DNA of 64,000 nucleotides from Aquirhabdus parva (GTDB lineage: Bacteria > Pseudomonadota > Gammaproteobacteria > Pseudomonadales > Moraxellaceae): the NCBI RefSeq assembly GCF_003351745.1, contig NZ_CP031222.1, positions 3,330,207 to 3,394,206 on the forward strand. The letters are read 5' to 3'. Below the pieces are notes generated by a model. It worked only from the letters and a program-made list of their open reading frames with translations, did no database searches and had not been told where the DNA came from. The position numbers were made by a program, and so were the translations under genes. Positions within the stretch are counted from its first letter, which is position 1. Every line of letters starts with the position of its first letter. This document shows, piece after piece, positions 24,436 through 32,249 of the stretch.

Positions 24436-25407
24436 ATGCTGATGCTTATTTTCCCTGATCACGCCTCGGATCATGCGATGCATAAAGACTTCTCCAGCGG
24501 TGCAGGCTTTGCCCTGATCGCAGCGCTCTCTTGGGGGCTCACAGGCGTTTTTGTACGCTTATCGGGTCATCACACTGCATTAGAGGTCACCGCAGGACGC
24601 TTGCTGATCGGGCTAATCTTTGTCATCCCCCTGCTACTGATCATTCGCTCACGGATCAACTTTAAACTGAGCCCAACCATCTGGATCTTAGGCGTTTTGC
24701 AGGGTCTTTATTTTTTGACCGCGGTTATCGCCTTTCAGTTTGCCCCAATCGCCATCGTCGCCTTACTCATTAGTACGTCCCCTGTTTACGTCCTGATATG
24801 CCGCGCAATTCTAGGAGAACAAATCAATGGACGTGAAGCCTTGGGGGCGGCATGTGCCATCATCGGGGTCATTATCATCTGTATGACGGGCGTTCATCTC
24901 GTCACAAGCCAAATCACCCGCCCTTGGATTGGTTATATTTTTGGGTCACTGGCAGCATTATCCACAGCACTTTCTGCCGTCATCATTCATAAACAGCAGA
25001 TTAGAGATCAGAGTCTGCCTTTAAAAATCGCGATGGTCTGTTTGGGATTTGGGGGAATCATTGCCGCAGGTATTGGGCTTATGTCTGGTCAGATCAGTTT
25101 ACCCTTACACTGGTCTTTTCCAGAACTGCTTGCTATGTTCGCTCTCGCGTTGATCTCTACTGTATTGGCAACGCTATGTTATAGCGCAGCATCCCAAAGA
25201 CTACCGCCTCTGCTCAACGTCACGATCATGCTATCAACGCCTATATTGGCCACGCTCTTTGCCTATATCTTTTTGGGAGAGCAACTGTCGTGGTCACTCG
25301 TTCCCAGTTGTGCTTTGATCTTGATCGGTGTAAGGATCATCGCATCTGCTAAGGTAACCCAAGGATTACAAAAACAGCTCAGCGAACAGGTCGATCAGGC
25401 TAGATGA
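24436..25407 (+). CDS. EamA/DMT-family permease
   Basis: A 323-residue, ten-helix drug/metabolite transporter with the two EamA halves: GAGFALIAALSWGLTGVFVR (about 22-41) opens the first, and the second starts near IGYIFGSLAALSTALSAVI (about 168). PIAIVALLISTSPVYVLI and LGEQLSWSLVPSCALILIGV are the family E-x-L/G-E-x-hinge regions. It probably exports an amino acid or metabolite. Start: ATG 24436; ATG 24478 (MHKDFSSG) would also begin just before helix 1, and neither has a good ribosome site. Divergent from the leader/aminotransferase operon. Confidence 0.88.
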   Translation: MLMLIFPDHASDHAMHKDFSSGAGFALIAALSWGLTGVFVRLSGHHTALEVTAGRLLIGLIFVIPLLLIIRSRINFKLSPTIWILGVLQGLYFLTAVIAFQFAPIAIVALLISTSPVYVLICRAILGEQINGREALGAACAIIGVIIICMTGVHLVTSQITRPWIGYIFGSLAALSTALSAVIIHKQQIRDQSLPLKIAMVCLGFGGIIAAGIGLMSGQISLPLHWSFPELLAMFALALISTVLATLCYSAASQRLPPLLNVTIMLSTPILATLFAYIFLGEQLSWSLVPSCALILIGVRIIASAKVTQGLQKQLSEQVDQAR

Positions 25408-25763
25408 CTTTAGGGTGATATCCCGTCAATGTAGTTTGACCTTATCTTATAATTAATCACTTTTGTCGAACAATCCTTGCAAATGAACACCAGATCACAG
25501 ATGATAGGCTGTCATCCTAGGCACCGCTCAACAAAAAAATCACGGTAGCCAAAGAGACCAACAACAAAAGCATCGCACTGATTGAAATCCCAATTTGACG
25601 GAAGGTCATGTGGTTTCACTCAGTGATACTCCACTCAATATCGCTGGGATCAAGCCATATAGAGCATGGGTAAAAGAGTTAAAACAAAAAAGTAAGGCCG
25701 CAACAACAAAAAAGCCGTACGGCAAAAAAATGCTGTGCAGCACCAAAACAATAAAGGACGATA
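25408..25763. other. Intergenic region before the Gly/Asn/Thr-rich exported protein
   Basis: No gene that I can support. One open frame (25595 on) has no ribosome site and runs into the next gene in another frame. There is an A-rich stretch with GCCGTACGGC at 25714-25723 and AAAGGA ahead of the ATG at 25764. Confidence 0.5.
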
Positions 25764-27317
25764 ATGATGGACGTAATAAAAGCAACGAGGAAACTCGTCT
25801 GTGTTTTGATGCCACTGTTTGCCGGGGCATTATGGGGGAATGTGGCGATCGCACTCACACCATTGACTGAACAAGCCATGCGTGATGAAACGGGGCAAGC
25901 CGCCTACTACACCAACTATATTGCCCCCTCCGGCTCAGGAACGGGCGCGACCACCTCCGACTTTGGCTTCTTCACGCTTGGACTCCAAGGCGAACTTGCG
26001 CTCAATACCAACATCCAGCATCTACAATTAGGCTGTGGTGGGGTGAATGGGCCAGGTTGTGACATCGATATCAATAATCTGAGCTTGAGTGGTAATCCAG
26101 GTAGTAACGGTTGCCCTGCAGGAGCCAGCCCCGCCAGTTGTGATGCGGTATTGACCAACCCATTCTTGCGTTTGGCGATTAAGAATCCCACCAGTCTATC
26201 AACACGGCAGATCGCAGGTGTTCAGTTTGGTGCTCAAAATGCCACGGGTCTGCTCCAGTCGGGTGATAATACGACAACAGCTAACGGGATCAACACCCTG
26301 TCCGGATATGTCCATGTTCAGTCTACCAGTGCAGCGAATACCTTGACGGGTACGATCAGTACGGCACCAGCAATATTCCCAGTCTACAATCCGGGAAGCG
26401 GACCTGCCAACTACACCATCAATGGACAGTTGACCGCTTTGGGTGGATTAGGGGCAACCGCCAACTTCACGCTGACCTCAGGCACGATCACCATTCCAGG
26501 ATTCTCGGGGATCACCTTCAGTGTCCCTGCCCCAACCGTCAATGGATCACGCGTGACCGCCATTACCGTCAATCCTTCCGCCACACTGCCCAACGTGATT
26601 CTGGGCTATAACCCCGATAACAACGATTGCGGCGGGCTGGGCATTGGCGCGTGTAATCAGTATGGCACACCGACCTATAACTCAAACTACAGTGCTGCTG
26701 GTTCATCGGGCACTTATCCCAATAATGGCACTGTGGGTACGCAGGGGGGGCCTGTGGTCGCACAATCCACATCCTGCTTTGGTTTAGGCTGTCTGATCCT
26801 GCCTAATGGTGGTGTTGGTGATAATTTTAATGTACACATGTATGCCGCTATTCAGAATATTTCAGCTCAGGTGGCTTTTGTGCAACCGTTGGGCTTCGTC
26901 CACTCACTGCCGGTCAACTCACCGATCTCATTGAGTTTACAGCAACAAAGTATCCTCTGGCCCGGATCACCCAGTGATAACGTTGCCCAAAAAGGCTGGT
27001 GGCTTGGCGTGAATAACCCCGTCTATCTCGGTGATTTGAAGCCCAGCGCTCCGATCAACCTGTGCGCGGACCCAACCAGTGCGACAACCTGCGTTTTCCC
27101 GCAATTCGCGCAGCAATTCAATAACTATCTGGCAGGTCATGCGATTAATTCAAACGACCTTTTTGGCCTACTCTCTGGTGCCAACAACCCTAACTCATCA
27201 ATCGGTGCACAAGTGGGTACGGTGGGCTTAACTCCTATCGCCATCACCTTAAACGGTGTGCAATTGAGTAGCCAAAATACCATTCCCAACTGCTATGGCA
27301 GTCTGAAGTTCTGCTGA
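25764..27317 (+). CDS. Large exported Gly/Asn/Thr-rich protein, Fil/DUF6160-like start
   Basis: A 517-residue protein with signal peptide (MDVIKATRKLVCVLMPLFAG... cut near VAIA-LTPL). The mature start LTPLTEQAMRDETGQAAYYT resembles the L-x-x-L-(ST)-x-x-x-(ML)-x-x-x-(TV)-G-Q-A opening of proteins called FilA or DUF6160 in Acinetobacter, thought to be part of a pilus-like system. The rest is low in charge, rich in Gly, Asn, Thr, Ser and Pro, with Cys pairs (LQLGCGGVNGPGCDIDINNL, CFGLGCL), which suggests beta-rich surface structure with disulfides. AAAGGA precedes ATG 25764. No other fil-type genes follow. It ends at the hairpin 27323-27358. Confidence 0.7.
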   Translation: MMDVIKATRKLVCVLMPLFAGALWGNVAIALTPLTEQAMRDETGQAAYYTNYIAPSGSGTGATTSDFGFFTLGLQGELALNTNIQHLQLGCGGVNGPGCDIDINNLSLSGNPGSNGCPAGASPASCDAVLTNPFLRLAIKNPTSLSTRQIAGVQFGAQNATGLLQSGDNTTTANGINTLSGYVHVQSTSAANTLTGTISTAPAIFPVYNPGSGPANYTINGQLTALGGLGATANFTLTSGTITIPGFSGITFSVPAPTVNGSRVTAITVNPSATLPNVILGYNPDNNDCGGLGIGACNQYGTPTYNSNYSAAGSSGTYPNNGTVGTQGGPVVAQSTSCFGLGCLILPNGGVGDNFNVHMYAAIQNISAQVAFVQPLGFVHSLPVNSPISLSLQQQSILWPGSPSDNVAQKGWWLGVNNPVYLGDLKPSAPINLCADPTSATTCVFPQFAQQFNNYLAGHAINSNDLFGLLSGANNPNSSIGAQVGTVGLTPIAITLNGVQLSSQNTIPNCYGSLKFC

Positions 27318-27322
27318 CCCCC

Positions 27323-27358
27323 CCATCGTGAGCGCGTGATCAGCACCGCTCACGATGG
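27323..27358. terminator. Hairpin between convergent genes
   Basis: Perfect 12-bp stem CCATCGTGAGCG / CGCTCACGATGG (27323-27334, 27347-27358), 12-nt loop. No strong T run follows, but its position between two converging stops indicates termination. Confidence 0.7.
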
Positions 27359-27391
27359 CGTCATCCTCATTTATATTCAGCTTTATTACGA

Positions 27392-28156
27392 TCACTGCTC
27401 CACCACATGACCCGCCACGATATGCAGCGGCATGGTGATTTGCATCGTCCCTTTCGGCACAAAACGTTGCGCTGCATCTGCACACAGTTTTTGCAGTCCA
27501 GACGCCACAGTTTCATTTTTAAGTGCATGTTTATACGCTGACCATGTCTGCATATATTTAATCAATTGCGCAATCGTCCACACTGTCTGAATGGCTAATC
27601 GCGGTGGTGTAATTCGTTTAAATGGAAAAGCGATACCCTCATCATGAAAACCATCCCACAAGATTCGGTTGTTCATCGCCCAGTATGGCTCAATCAATCG
27701 GCGGAAGGGTTGCACGAACCCCGTATCCACCTCAGGATCACAGGTAAACCAAGCATAACCCCACGCACAAAACAGCGCATTCGGCTTGGCTACCCGGAGC
27801 ACCTCAGGCCAGAACCGCGTATAGTCAAACCAGTGCAATGCCTGAGCAACGGTCACCAGATCAAAGGTTTGATCTAAGAATGAGGTCTGTTCTGCGGGCT
27901 GTATGGAATAGTGAATGTTTGCCTGTTGCATTCCCTCTCCGACCTGCTCCGCACTGATATCGGTGGCTTCGACCCGTGCAAAATGCGCCGCCAGATCGAT
28001 CGCCGCCTGACCACTTCCGGTGGCGCAATCCCACACCGCATCGCGCCCAGATGTATGCGCCAGCATCCAGTTGTAAAGATCACGGGGATATCGCGGGCGC
28101 GCTTGCGCATAGACATGGGACGCTTGAGAAAATGGGTTGGACTCTTGAACGGGCAT
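27392..28156 (-). CDS. Class I SAM-dependent methyltransferase (UbiE/Methyltransf_11 type)
   Basis: A 254-residue methyltransferase. N-terminal FSQASHVYAQARPRYPRDLY, motif I AVWDCATGSGQAAIDLAAHF (about 40-59), motif II acidic residue in VEATDISAEQV, and motif IV TFDLVTVAQALHWFDYTRFW, the phrase typical of this subgroup (yeast Crg1/Tmt1-like). The acceptor cannot be predicted. The palindrome TTGATC-ATTC-GATCAA sits 16 bp before the start, over the ribosome site. The cupin gene lies 99 bp upstream on the same strand. Confidence 0.87.
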   Translation of the reverse strand: MPVQESNPFSQASHVYAQARPRYPRDLYNWMLAHTSGRDAVWDCATGSGQAAIDLAAHFARVEATDISAEQVGEGMQQANIHYSIQPAEQTSFLDQTFDLVTVAQALHWFDYTRFWPEVLRVAKPNALFCAWGYAWFTCDPEVDTGFVQPFRRLIEPYWAMNNRILWDGFHDEGIAFPFKRITPPRLAIQTVWTIAQLIKYMQTWSAYKHALKNETVASGLQKLCADAAQRFVPKGTMQITMPLHIVAGHVVEQ

Positions 28157-28171
28157 ACGAACTCCATCAAG

Positions 28172-28187
28172 TTGATCATTCGATCAA
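28172..28187. promoter_or_regulatory. TetR-like operator candidate before the methyltransferase
   Basis: Perfect TTGATC-ATTC-GATCAA, centred about 24 bp upstream of the start at 28156. The arms resemble FNR half-sites but the spacing (6 bp between TTGAT and ATCAA) is wrong for FNR, so a TetR-type repressor is more likely. Confidence 0.45.
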
Positions 28188-28255
28188 GACCTTTAGAGTG
28201 CCATATGCAGGGCGTTATTGCACCTCTCTTTCGATCATGCTCAATTTTCTGCAAA

Positions 28256-28675
28256 TCAACCGACTAATCGCACCCGTTCTGCGCCTTGGTATTGTTCTTC
28301 GCTTACGGACTCAGACCATTCCACGGTCTTACCAATCCATTGCTCTTGGATCTCGATATGGGTCAGCGAACTGGTCATGGTGGCGCCATGCCAGTGTTTC
28401 TCACCGGGCTCAATCCAGACCACATCACCTGCCGTAATCTCCTCAATCGGACCACCCCAGCGCTGTACCCAGCCACTGCCTGCCGTCACAATCAAACTCT
28501 GACCCAGTGGATGGCTATGCCATGCGGTACGTGCACCTGCCTCAAATGTGACACTGGCGCTCACTGCACGTGCTGGACCATTGGCCTTAAACAGCGGATC
28601 AACCCGAACCACACCAGTAAAATTTTTAGTTGCCCCTTGTATTGAGGGCTGTGCACCACTTCTTTGAATATTCAT
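28256..28675 (-). CDS. Cupin-domain protein (hydroxynitrile-lyase-like small cupin)
   Basis: A 139-residue single-domain cupin. Motif 1: AWHSHPLGQSLIVTAGSG (about 51-68), with His-x-His and Gln as metal ligands; motif 2: GDVVWIEPGEKHWHGA (about 83-98), with the fourth ligand His. The pattern W-H-(ST)-H-P-x-G-Q and H-W-H-G-A is that of the Mn-dependent (R)-mandelonitrile lyase-like cupins, often annotated carboxymuconolactone decarboxylase-associated. The true substrate is unknown. Divergent from a LysR gene, which probably regulates it. Confidence 0.85.
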   Translation of the reverse strand: MNIQRSGAQPSIQGATKNFTGVVRVDPLFKANGPARAVSASVTFEAGARTAWHSHPLGQSLIVTAGSGWVQRWGGPIEEITAGDVVWIEPGEKHWHGATMTSSLTHIEIQEQWIGKTVEWSESVSEEQYQGAERVRLVG

Positions 28676-28770
28676 GCTGATAACCTTTGAATAAAAATGT
28701 CAAAACGGCTTAAAGCGCAATCTATGCGCTCATTAGAGTGATCTATAAGATGTGTACGAGATTTGATTTT

Positions 28771-28793
28771 AAGAACCGCAGAACTGGGTTCTT
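28771..28793. promoter_or_regulatory. Inverted repeat in the cupin/LysR gap
   Basis: AAGAACC (28771-28777) and GGTTCTT (28787-28793), 9-bp spacer, in the 274-bp gap between divergent genes. It could be the LysR activation/repression site. The rest of the gap shows nothing else clear. Confidence 0.4.
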
Positions 28794-28949
28794 GGATGGT
28801 CAAAAATTTATCAGATGAAGCACCTGCCGACTAGATGCGATAATCTGCATGAACTTATGAATTTTACTCATGAATAAGATTGACGCCAAACCCCTGCATC
28901 AGAGAAGATTAGACTTCAATTTCTTATCAAGCTAACAAAGGATTGCACC

Positions 28950-29843
28950 ATGGCACGTGAAAATTTTAACGACCTGCAAGCCTTTGTGATCGTCGCCCGA
29001 GAAGGTAGTTTCACCCGCGCCGCTGCACAGCTCGGTGTCTCCCAATCGGCACTGAGCCATACCATACGCGCACTTGAAACCCGTCTAGGTCTCAGACTCC
29101 TGACCCGCACGACTCGCAGCGTCGCCCCCACCGATGCCGGAGATCGTCTGCTCTCAACCTTGACACCGCGCTTTGAAGAAATCGAAGCCGAACTGGCTGC
29201 ACTGACTGAGCTTCGGGAAAGACCTGCGGGGAGCATACGCATTACAACGGCTGAACATGCTGCCCATGATGTCATCTGGCCCAAGCTCGCTAAATTTTTA
29301 CCCAATTACCCAGACATCAAAGTCGAAATCAATATCGACAACCAACTGACCGATATCGTTGCCGAGCGCTATGACGCAGGGGTGCGCTTTGGCGATCAAG
29401 TGGCCAAAGATATGGTCGCTGCGCGTATTGGTCCAGATATGAAATTTGCGCTGGTCGGAACACCTTGCTATTTTGCCCAATACCCTGTGCCACAGACGCC
29501 TCAGGATCTGGCTGAACATAACTGCATTAACATCCGTTTGCCAACCTATGGCGGGCTGTATGCGTGGGAATTTGAAAAGGACGGACATGCGCTTAAAGTT
29601 CGCGTTGAAGGGCAACTGATCTTTAATAGTGCGGAGATGATTATGAAGGCGAGCCTTGCAGGCTTAGGATTGGCCTATCTTCCTGAACAAATGCTCGCCG
29701 ATGATATTGCGGCAGGACGATTGGTCAAAGTGCTTGAAGACTGGTATCCCACCTTTCCGGGCTACCATTTGTATTACCCCAGCCGGCGCCAGTCTTCGCC
29801 TGCATTCAACTTGTTTGTCGAGGCAATGCGCTATCGTGGATAG
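28950..29843 (+). CDS. LysR-family transcriptional regulator
   Basis: A 297-residue LysR protein: HTH at residues 4-63 (FNDLQAFVIVAREGSFTRAA, SQSALSHTIRALETRLGLRL, then LLTRTTRSVAPTDAG) and a substrate-binding domain with GSIRITTAEHAAHDVIWPKL and GLGLAYLPEQM. The group with LLTRTTRSVAPTDAGDRLL commonly regulates adjacent oxidoreductases or cupins. Divergent from the cupin gene. AAAGGATTG lies ahead of ATG 28950. Convergent with the OmpW-like gene, 23 bp between stops. Confidence 0.92.
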   Translation: MARENFNDLQAFVIVAREGSFTRAAAQLGVSQSALSHTIRALETRLGLRLLTRTTRSVAPTDAGDRLLSTLTPRFEEIEAELAALTELRERPAGSIRITTAEHAAHDVIWPKLAKFLPNYPDIKVEINIDNQLTDIVAERYDAGVRFGDQVAKDMVAARIGPDMKFALVGTPCYFAQYPVPQTPQDLAEHNCINIRLPTYGGLYAWEFEKDGHALKVRVEGQLIFNSAEMIMKASLAGLGLAYLPEQMLADDIAAGRLVKVLEDWYPTFPGYHLYYPSRRQSSPAFNLFVEAMRYRG

Positions 29844-29866
29844 CGCATGACCCGATCAATTGATCC

Positions 29867-30466
29867 TTAAAAACGATAGGTCACACCCGCGCCAAGCACC
29901 CAAGGATTGATCGTGAGATCACCGATCTTGTTGCCATCCAGTTTGACCTTGCTGACGATATCGATATAGCGAATATCAACCGCAATACCAAAGGGTGATT
30001 TCGGGATACGATATTCTGCTCCGATCAAGCCCGCCATTCCCAAGCTATTGATGGCATTGAGCTTACTGCCTACAACAGGTCCTTCCGTTTTCTCATCCCA
30101 GAACATCGTGTAATTCACCCCGAGTCCAAAATAAGGCTGAATACCCTGAATCGCGGGAAAGCGATACTTCAATGACAAAGTCGGTGGCAGCTCTTTGAGC
30201 TTAACGACGCGTATACCGTTCAACGTGACGTTGTGACCAAGTGGCGCGGCCAGCAGTAATTCTGCCGAGAGCGCAGGATTGAATGCGTACTCCACACTGG
30301 GTGTGAATTGCACATCATTCGACGAAGACGCTTGCATCCCTGCCAAGGTGCCGCCGTCCCGTTTTGGCACCACGTCGGAAACACCGAGTTTCACCAACCA
30401 CGGTGACTCCGCATAACTGGTGGACGCACAGCATAATGCACAAGCAATAAGTAGGATTTTTTTCAT
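29867..30466 (-). CDS. ompW: OmpW-family outer-membrane protein
   Basis: About 199 residues. Signal peptide MKKILLIACALCCASTSYA, then an eight-strand beta-barrel pattern: SPWLVKLGVSDVVP, DVQFTPSVEYAFNPALSAEL, LGHNVTLNGI, LKELPPTLSLKYRF, QPYFGLGVNYT and C-terminal GAGVTYRF with terminal Phe for BAM recognition. OmpW barrels let small hydrophobic molecules cross the outer membrane and are often linked to alkane use and anaerobic shift; both themes are present just downstream on the map. AGGGG (30476-30480) places the start at ATG 30466. Single gene by spacing. Confidence 0.9.
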   Translation of the reverse strand: MKKILLIACALCCASTSYAESPWLVKLGVSDVVPKRDGGTLAGMQASSSNDVQFTPSVEYAFNPALSAELLLAAPLGHNVTLNGIRVVKLKELPPTLSLKYRFPAIQGIQPYFGLGVNYTMFWDEKTEGPVVGSKLNAINSLGMAGLIGAEYRIPKSPFGIAVDIRYIDIVSKVKLDGNKIGDLTINPWVLGAGVTYRF

Positions 30467-30625
30467 GATCATGACCCCTTTGTTAATGCCCTGATCCATT
30501 CAGGGACTTTGCGTTGCAAAAAAAAGTCAAAGGAACCCACACAGCGTCCAAAGACGCTATGAAATAAATGACAGTTAGATTAGGAAACTAAAAAGTGAAT
30601 CGATGCTTTAGATCCGCTCAATCCT

Positions 30626-30940
30626 CTAGTGCAGCATCAGATAGAGCGTGATCAGCAGCCCCAGCACGCACGACGCCGTGGAAAACAGCCAGCGCAAAAT
30701 CCGCGTCCGTGGAATGAATCCCACCCCTCGAATAAAGCCCGCACTCATCGCCCAAAACAAGGCACTGGCTGCCGCATGGTCAGCGTGGCCTTGGCCGTCG
30801 ACCAAAAACCGAGGGAAGATCGTGACCGCAATACAAATGGTCCACGCGATCAAGAGCGGAAACAAAGCGATCTTGGACGATGCATAAACATCGGGCTGAT
30901 CGGATGGTTGCTCAAAATGGACGACGTTTTCGATTGACAT
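30626..30940 (-). CDS. ybgE: Cyd operon membrane protein YbgE
   Basis: A 104-residue protein with three hydrophobic helices (ALFPLLIAWTICIAVTIFP, AASALFWAMSAGFIRGVGF, LRWLFSTASCVLGLLITLYL). The phrase AGFIRGVGFIPRTRILRWLF is the mark of the YbgE/Cyd_oper_YbgE family. Its role is undefined but it is regularly the last gene of bd-oxidase operons. AAGGAG at 30949-30954 favours the ATG at 30940. It follows cydX with 11 bp between stop and start. Confidence 0.88.
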   Translation of the reverse strand: MSIENVVHFEQPSDQPDVYASSKIALFPLLIAWTICIAVTIFPRFLVDGQGHADHAAASALFWAMSAGFIRGVGFIPRTRILRWLFSTASCVLGLLITLYLMLH

Positions 30941-30951
30941 CACGATGCTCC

Positions 30952-31071
30952 TTATTGGTCTGGGGAAGGATCTTGCGGGAGACGATCTTTTTCATGCTCA
31001 CCCCACATGCCATTCAAGATAGCGAGGAAGATGGCAAAACTGACACCGAGAACCCAAGTGAAATACCACAT
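30952..31071 (-). CDS. cydX: Cytochrome bd subunit CydX (39 residues)
   Basis: A short frame from ATG 31071 to TAA at 30952-30954. Sequence starts MWYFTWVLGVSFAIFLAIL and continues NGMWGEHE, matching the CydX pattern M-W-Y-F-x-W-(IV)-L-G...E-H-E of about 37 residues. CydX is a single-helix subunit that stabilises the haems of cytochrome bd-I. AGGAGC lies before the ATG. It sits 16 bp after the cydB stop, in the canonical cydA-cydB-cydX-ybgE order. Confidence 0.93.
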   Translation of the reverse strand: MWYFTWVLGVSFAIFLAILNGMWGEHEKDRLPQDPSPDQ

Positions 31072-31087
31072 GACGTGCTCCTTTTTT

Positions 31088-32239
31088 CTAGTAAGTACTG
31101 TGATTGTTTTCACGGATATACGCCGCAGTGACTTTGCCGCGCATCACGGCATAGGCCCAACTGGTATAGATTAAAATGATAGGGACAAAGATCAGTGCCA
31201 CGACCAGCATAATGAACAACGTCAGGTGGCTCGATGTTGCATCCCACACCGTCAGGCTTGAACGGGGATCGCTGGATGACGGCATGATGAATGGAAACAT
31301 CGATACCCCAGCAGTGCCAATCACCCCCGCAATGCCGACAGCAGATAAGATAAAGGCCCATAAAGTCTTGCCGCTGCGCGCAAACACGACCGCGGCGATA
31401 ACCCCGACATAACCAAGTAAGGGCAACGCCATAAACAACGGCCAGCGACTATAGTTCTGTAGCCATGCCCCTGGTGCACTGACCACGGTCTTCGCCAGAG
31501 GATCTGAGAATCCAGCAGGATCAATCGCCGAGGTAATTTGATAGCCAGATATCCCAAACGCCAGCCAAATCCCTGCAAGGCTGAACAGCACGACAAAAAG
31601 TAGACCGAGCACACTGACCCAAATCCGTGCACGGCGCTGGATCTCACCTTCGGTGCGGTGCATCAGATAAACACCGCCATGCAGCGTGATCATGCATGTG
31701 GAGACCAGACCACACAGCAGGGCAAATGGATTGAGCAACCCCCAGAACGATCCGGTATAAGTGGATACCAAATCATGATCAAAGTGAAATGGCACGCCGA
31801 TCAGTAAATTGCCAAAAGCCACCCCAAAGATCAGCGGTGGGACAAAGCTACCGACAAAGATCAACCAATCCCATACCCCACGCCATAAGTGGTGCTCAAT
31901 CTTGCTGCGATAGTCAAAACCGACGGGGCGGAAGAACAGTGCCCACAACACAATCATCATGGCCCAGTAGAATCCTGAGAATGCGGTCGCATAGACGAAA
32001 GGCCACGCCGCAAAGATCGCCCCGCCCGCCGTAATAAACCAGACTTGATTGCCATCCCAGTGCGGTGCAATGGTATTGATGGCAACCCGACGCTCCACAT
32101 CACTTTTTGCGACAAAAGGCAATAACGTACCGACACCCATATCATGGCCATCCATGATGGCAAAACCGATGAGCAGGATGCCGACCAGCAGCCACCAGAT
32201 CACACGCAAAGTGGGGTAATCAATGAGATCAATAATCAT
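31088..32239 (-). CDS. cydB: Cytochrome bd ubiquinol oxidase subunit II
   Basis: A 383-residue, eight- to nine-helix subunit. Start MIIDLIDYPTLRVIWWLLVG, then FAIMDGHDMGVGTLLPFV, the conserved segment near helix 1 (E. coli has D-G-F-D-x-G-V-G). NTIAPHWDGNQVWFITAGGA (about 74-93) is a clear CydB signature. CydB supports the haem-bearing CydA. AAGGAG just upstream fixes ATG 32239; an in-frame ATG 48 bases earlier lies within the end of cydA. Gap to cydA is 10 bp. Confidence 0.95.
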   Translation of the reverse strand: MIIDLIDYPTLRVIWWLLVGILLIGFAIMDGHDMGVGTLLPFVAKSDVERRVAINTIAPHWDGNQVWFITAGGAIFAAWPFVYATAFSGFYWAMMIVLWALFFRPVGFDYRSKIEHHLWRGVWDWLIFVGSFVPPLIFGVAFGNLLIGVPFHFDHDLVSTYTGSFWGLLNPFALLCGLVSTCMITLHGGVYLMHRTEGEIQRRARIWVSVLGLLFVVLFSLAGIWLAFGISGYQITSAIDPAGFSDPLAKTVVSAPGAWLQNYSRWPLFMALPLLGYVGVIAAVVFARSGKTLWAFILSAVGIAGVIGTAGVSMFPFIMPSSSDPRSSLTVWDATSSHLTLFIMLVVALIFVPIILIYTSWAYAVMRGKVTAAYIRENNHSTY

Positions 32240-32249
32240 GGCCGACTCC

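Noticed and set aside
25595..25870. 91-codon frame overlapping the start of the exported Fil-like protein
   Set aside because: It runs through the ribosome site and signal peptide of the real gene in another frame and has no ribosome site of its own.
28172..28187. FNR box before the methyltransferase
   Set aside because: TTGAT and ATCAA are 6 bp apart rather than 4, so FNR should not bind; kept as a TetR-like palindrome.
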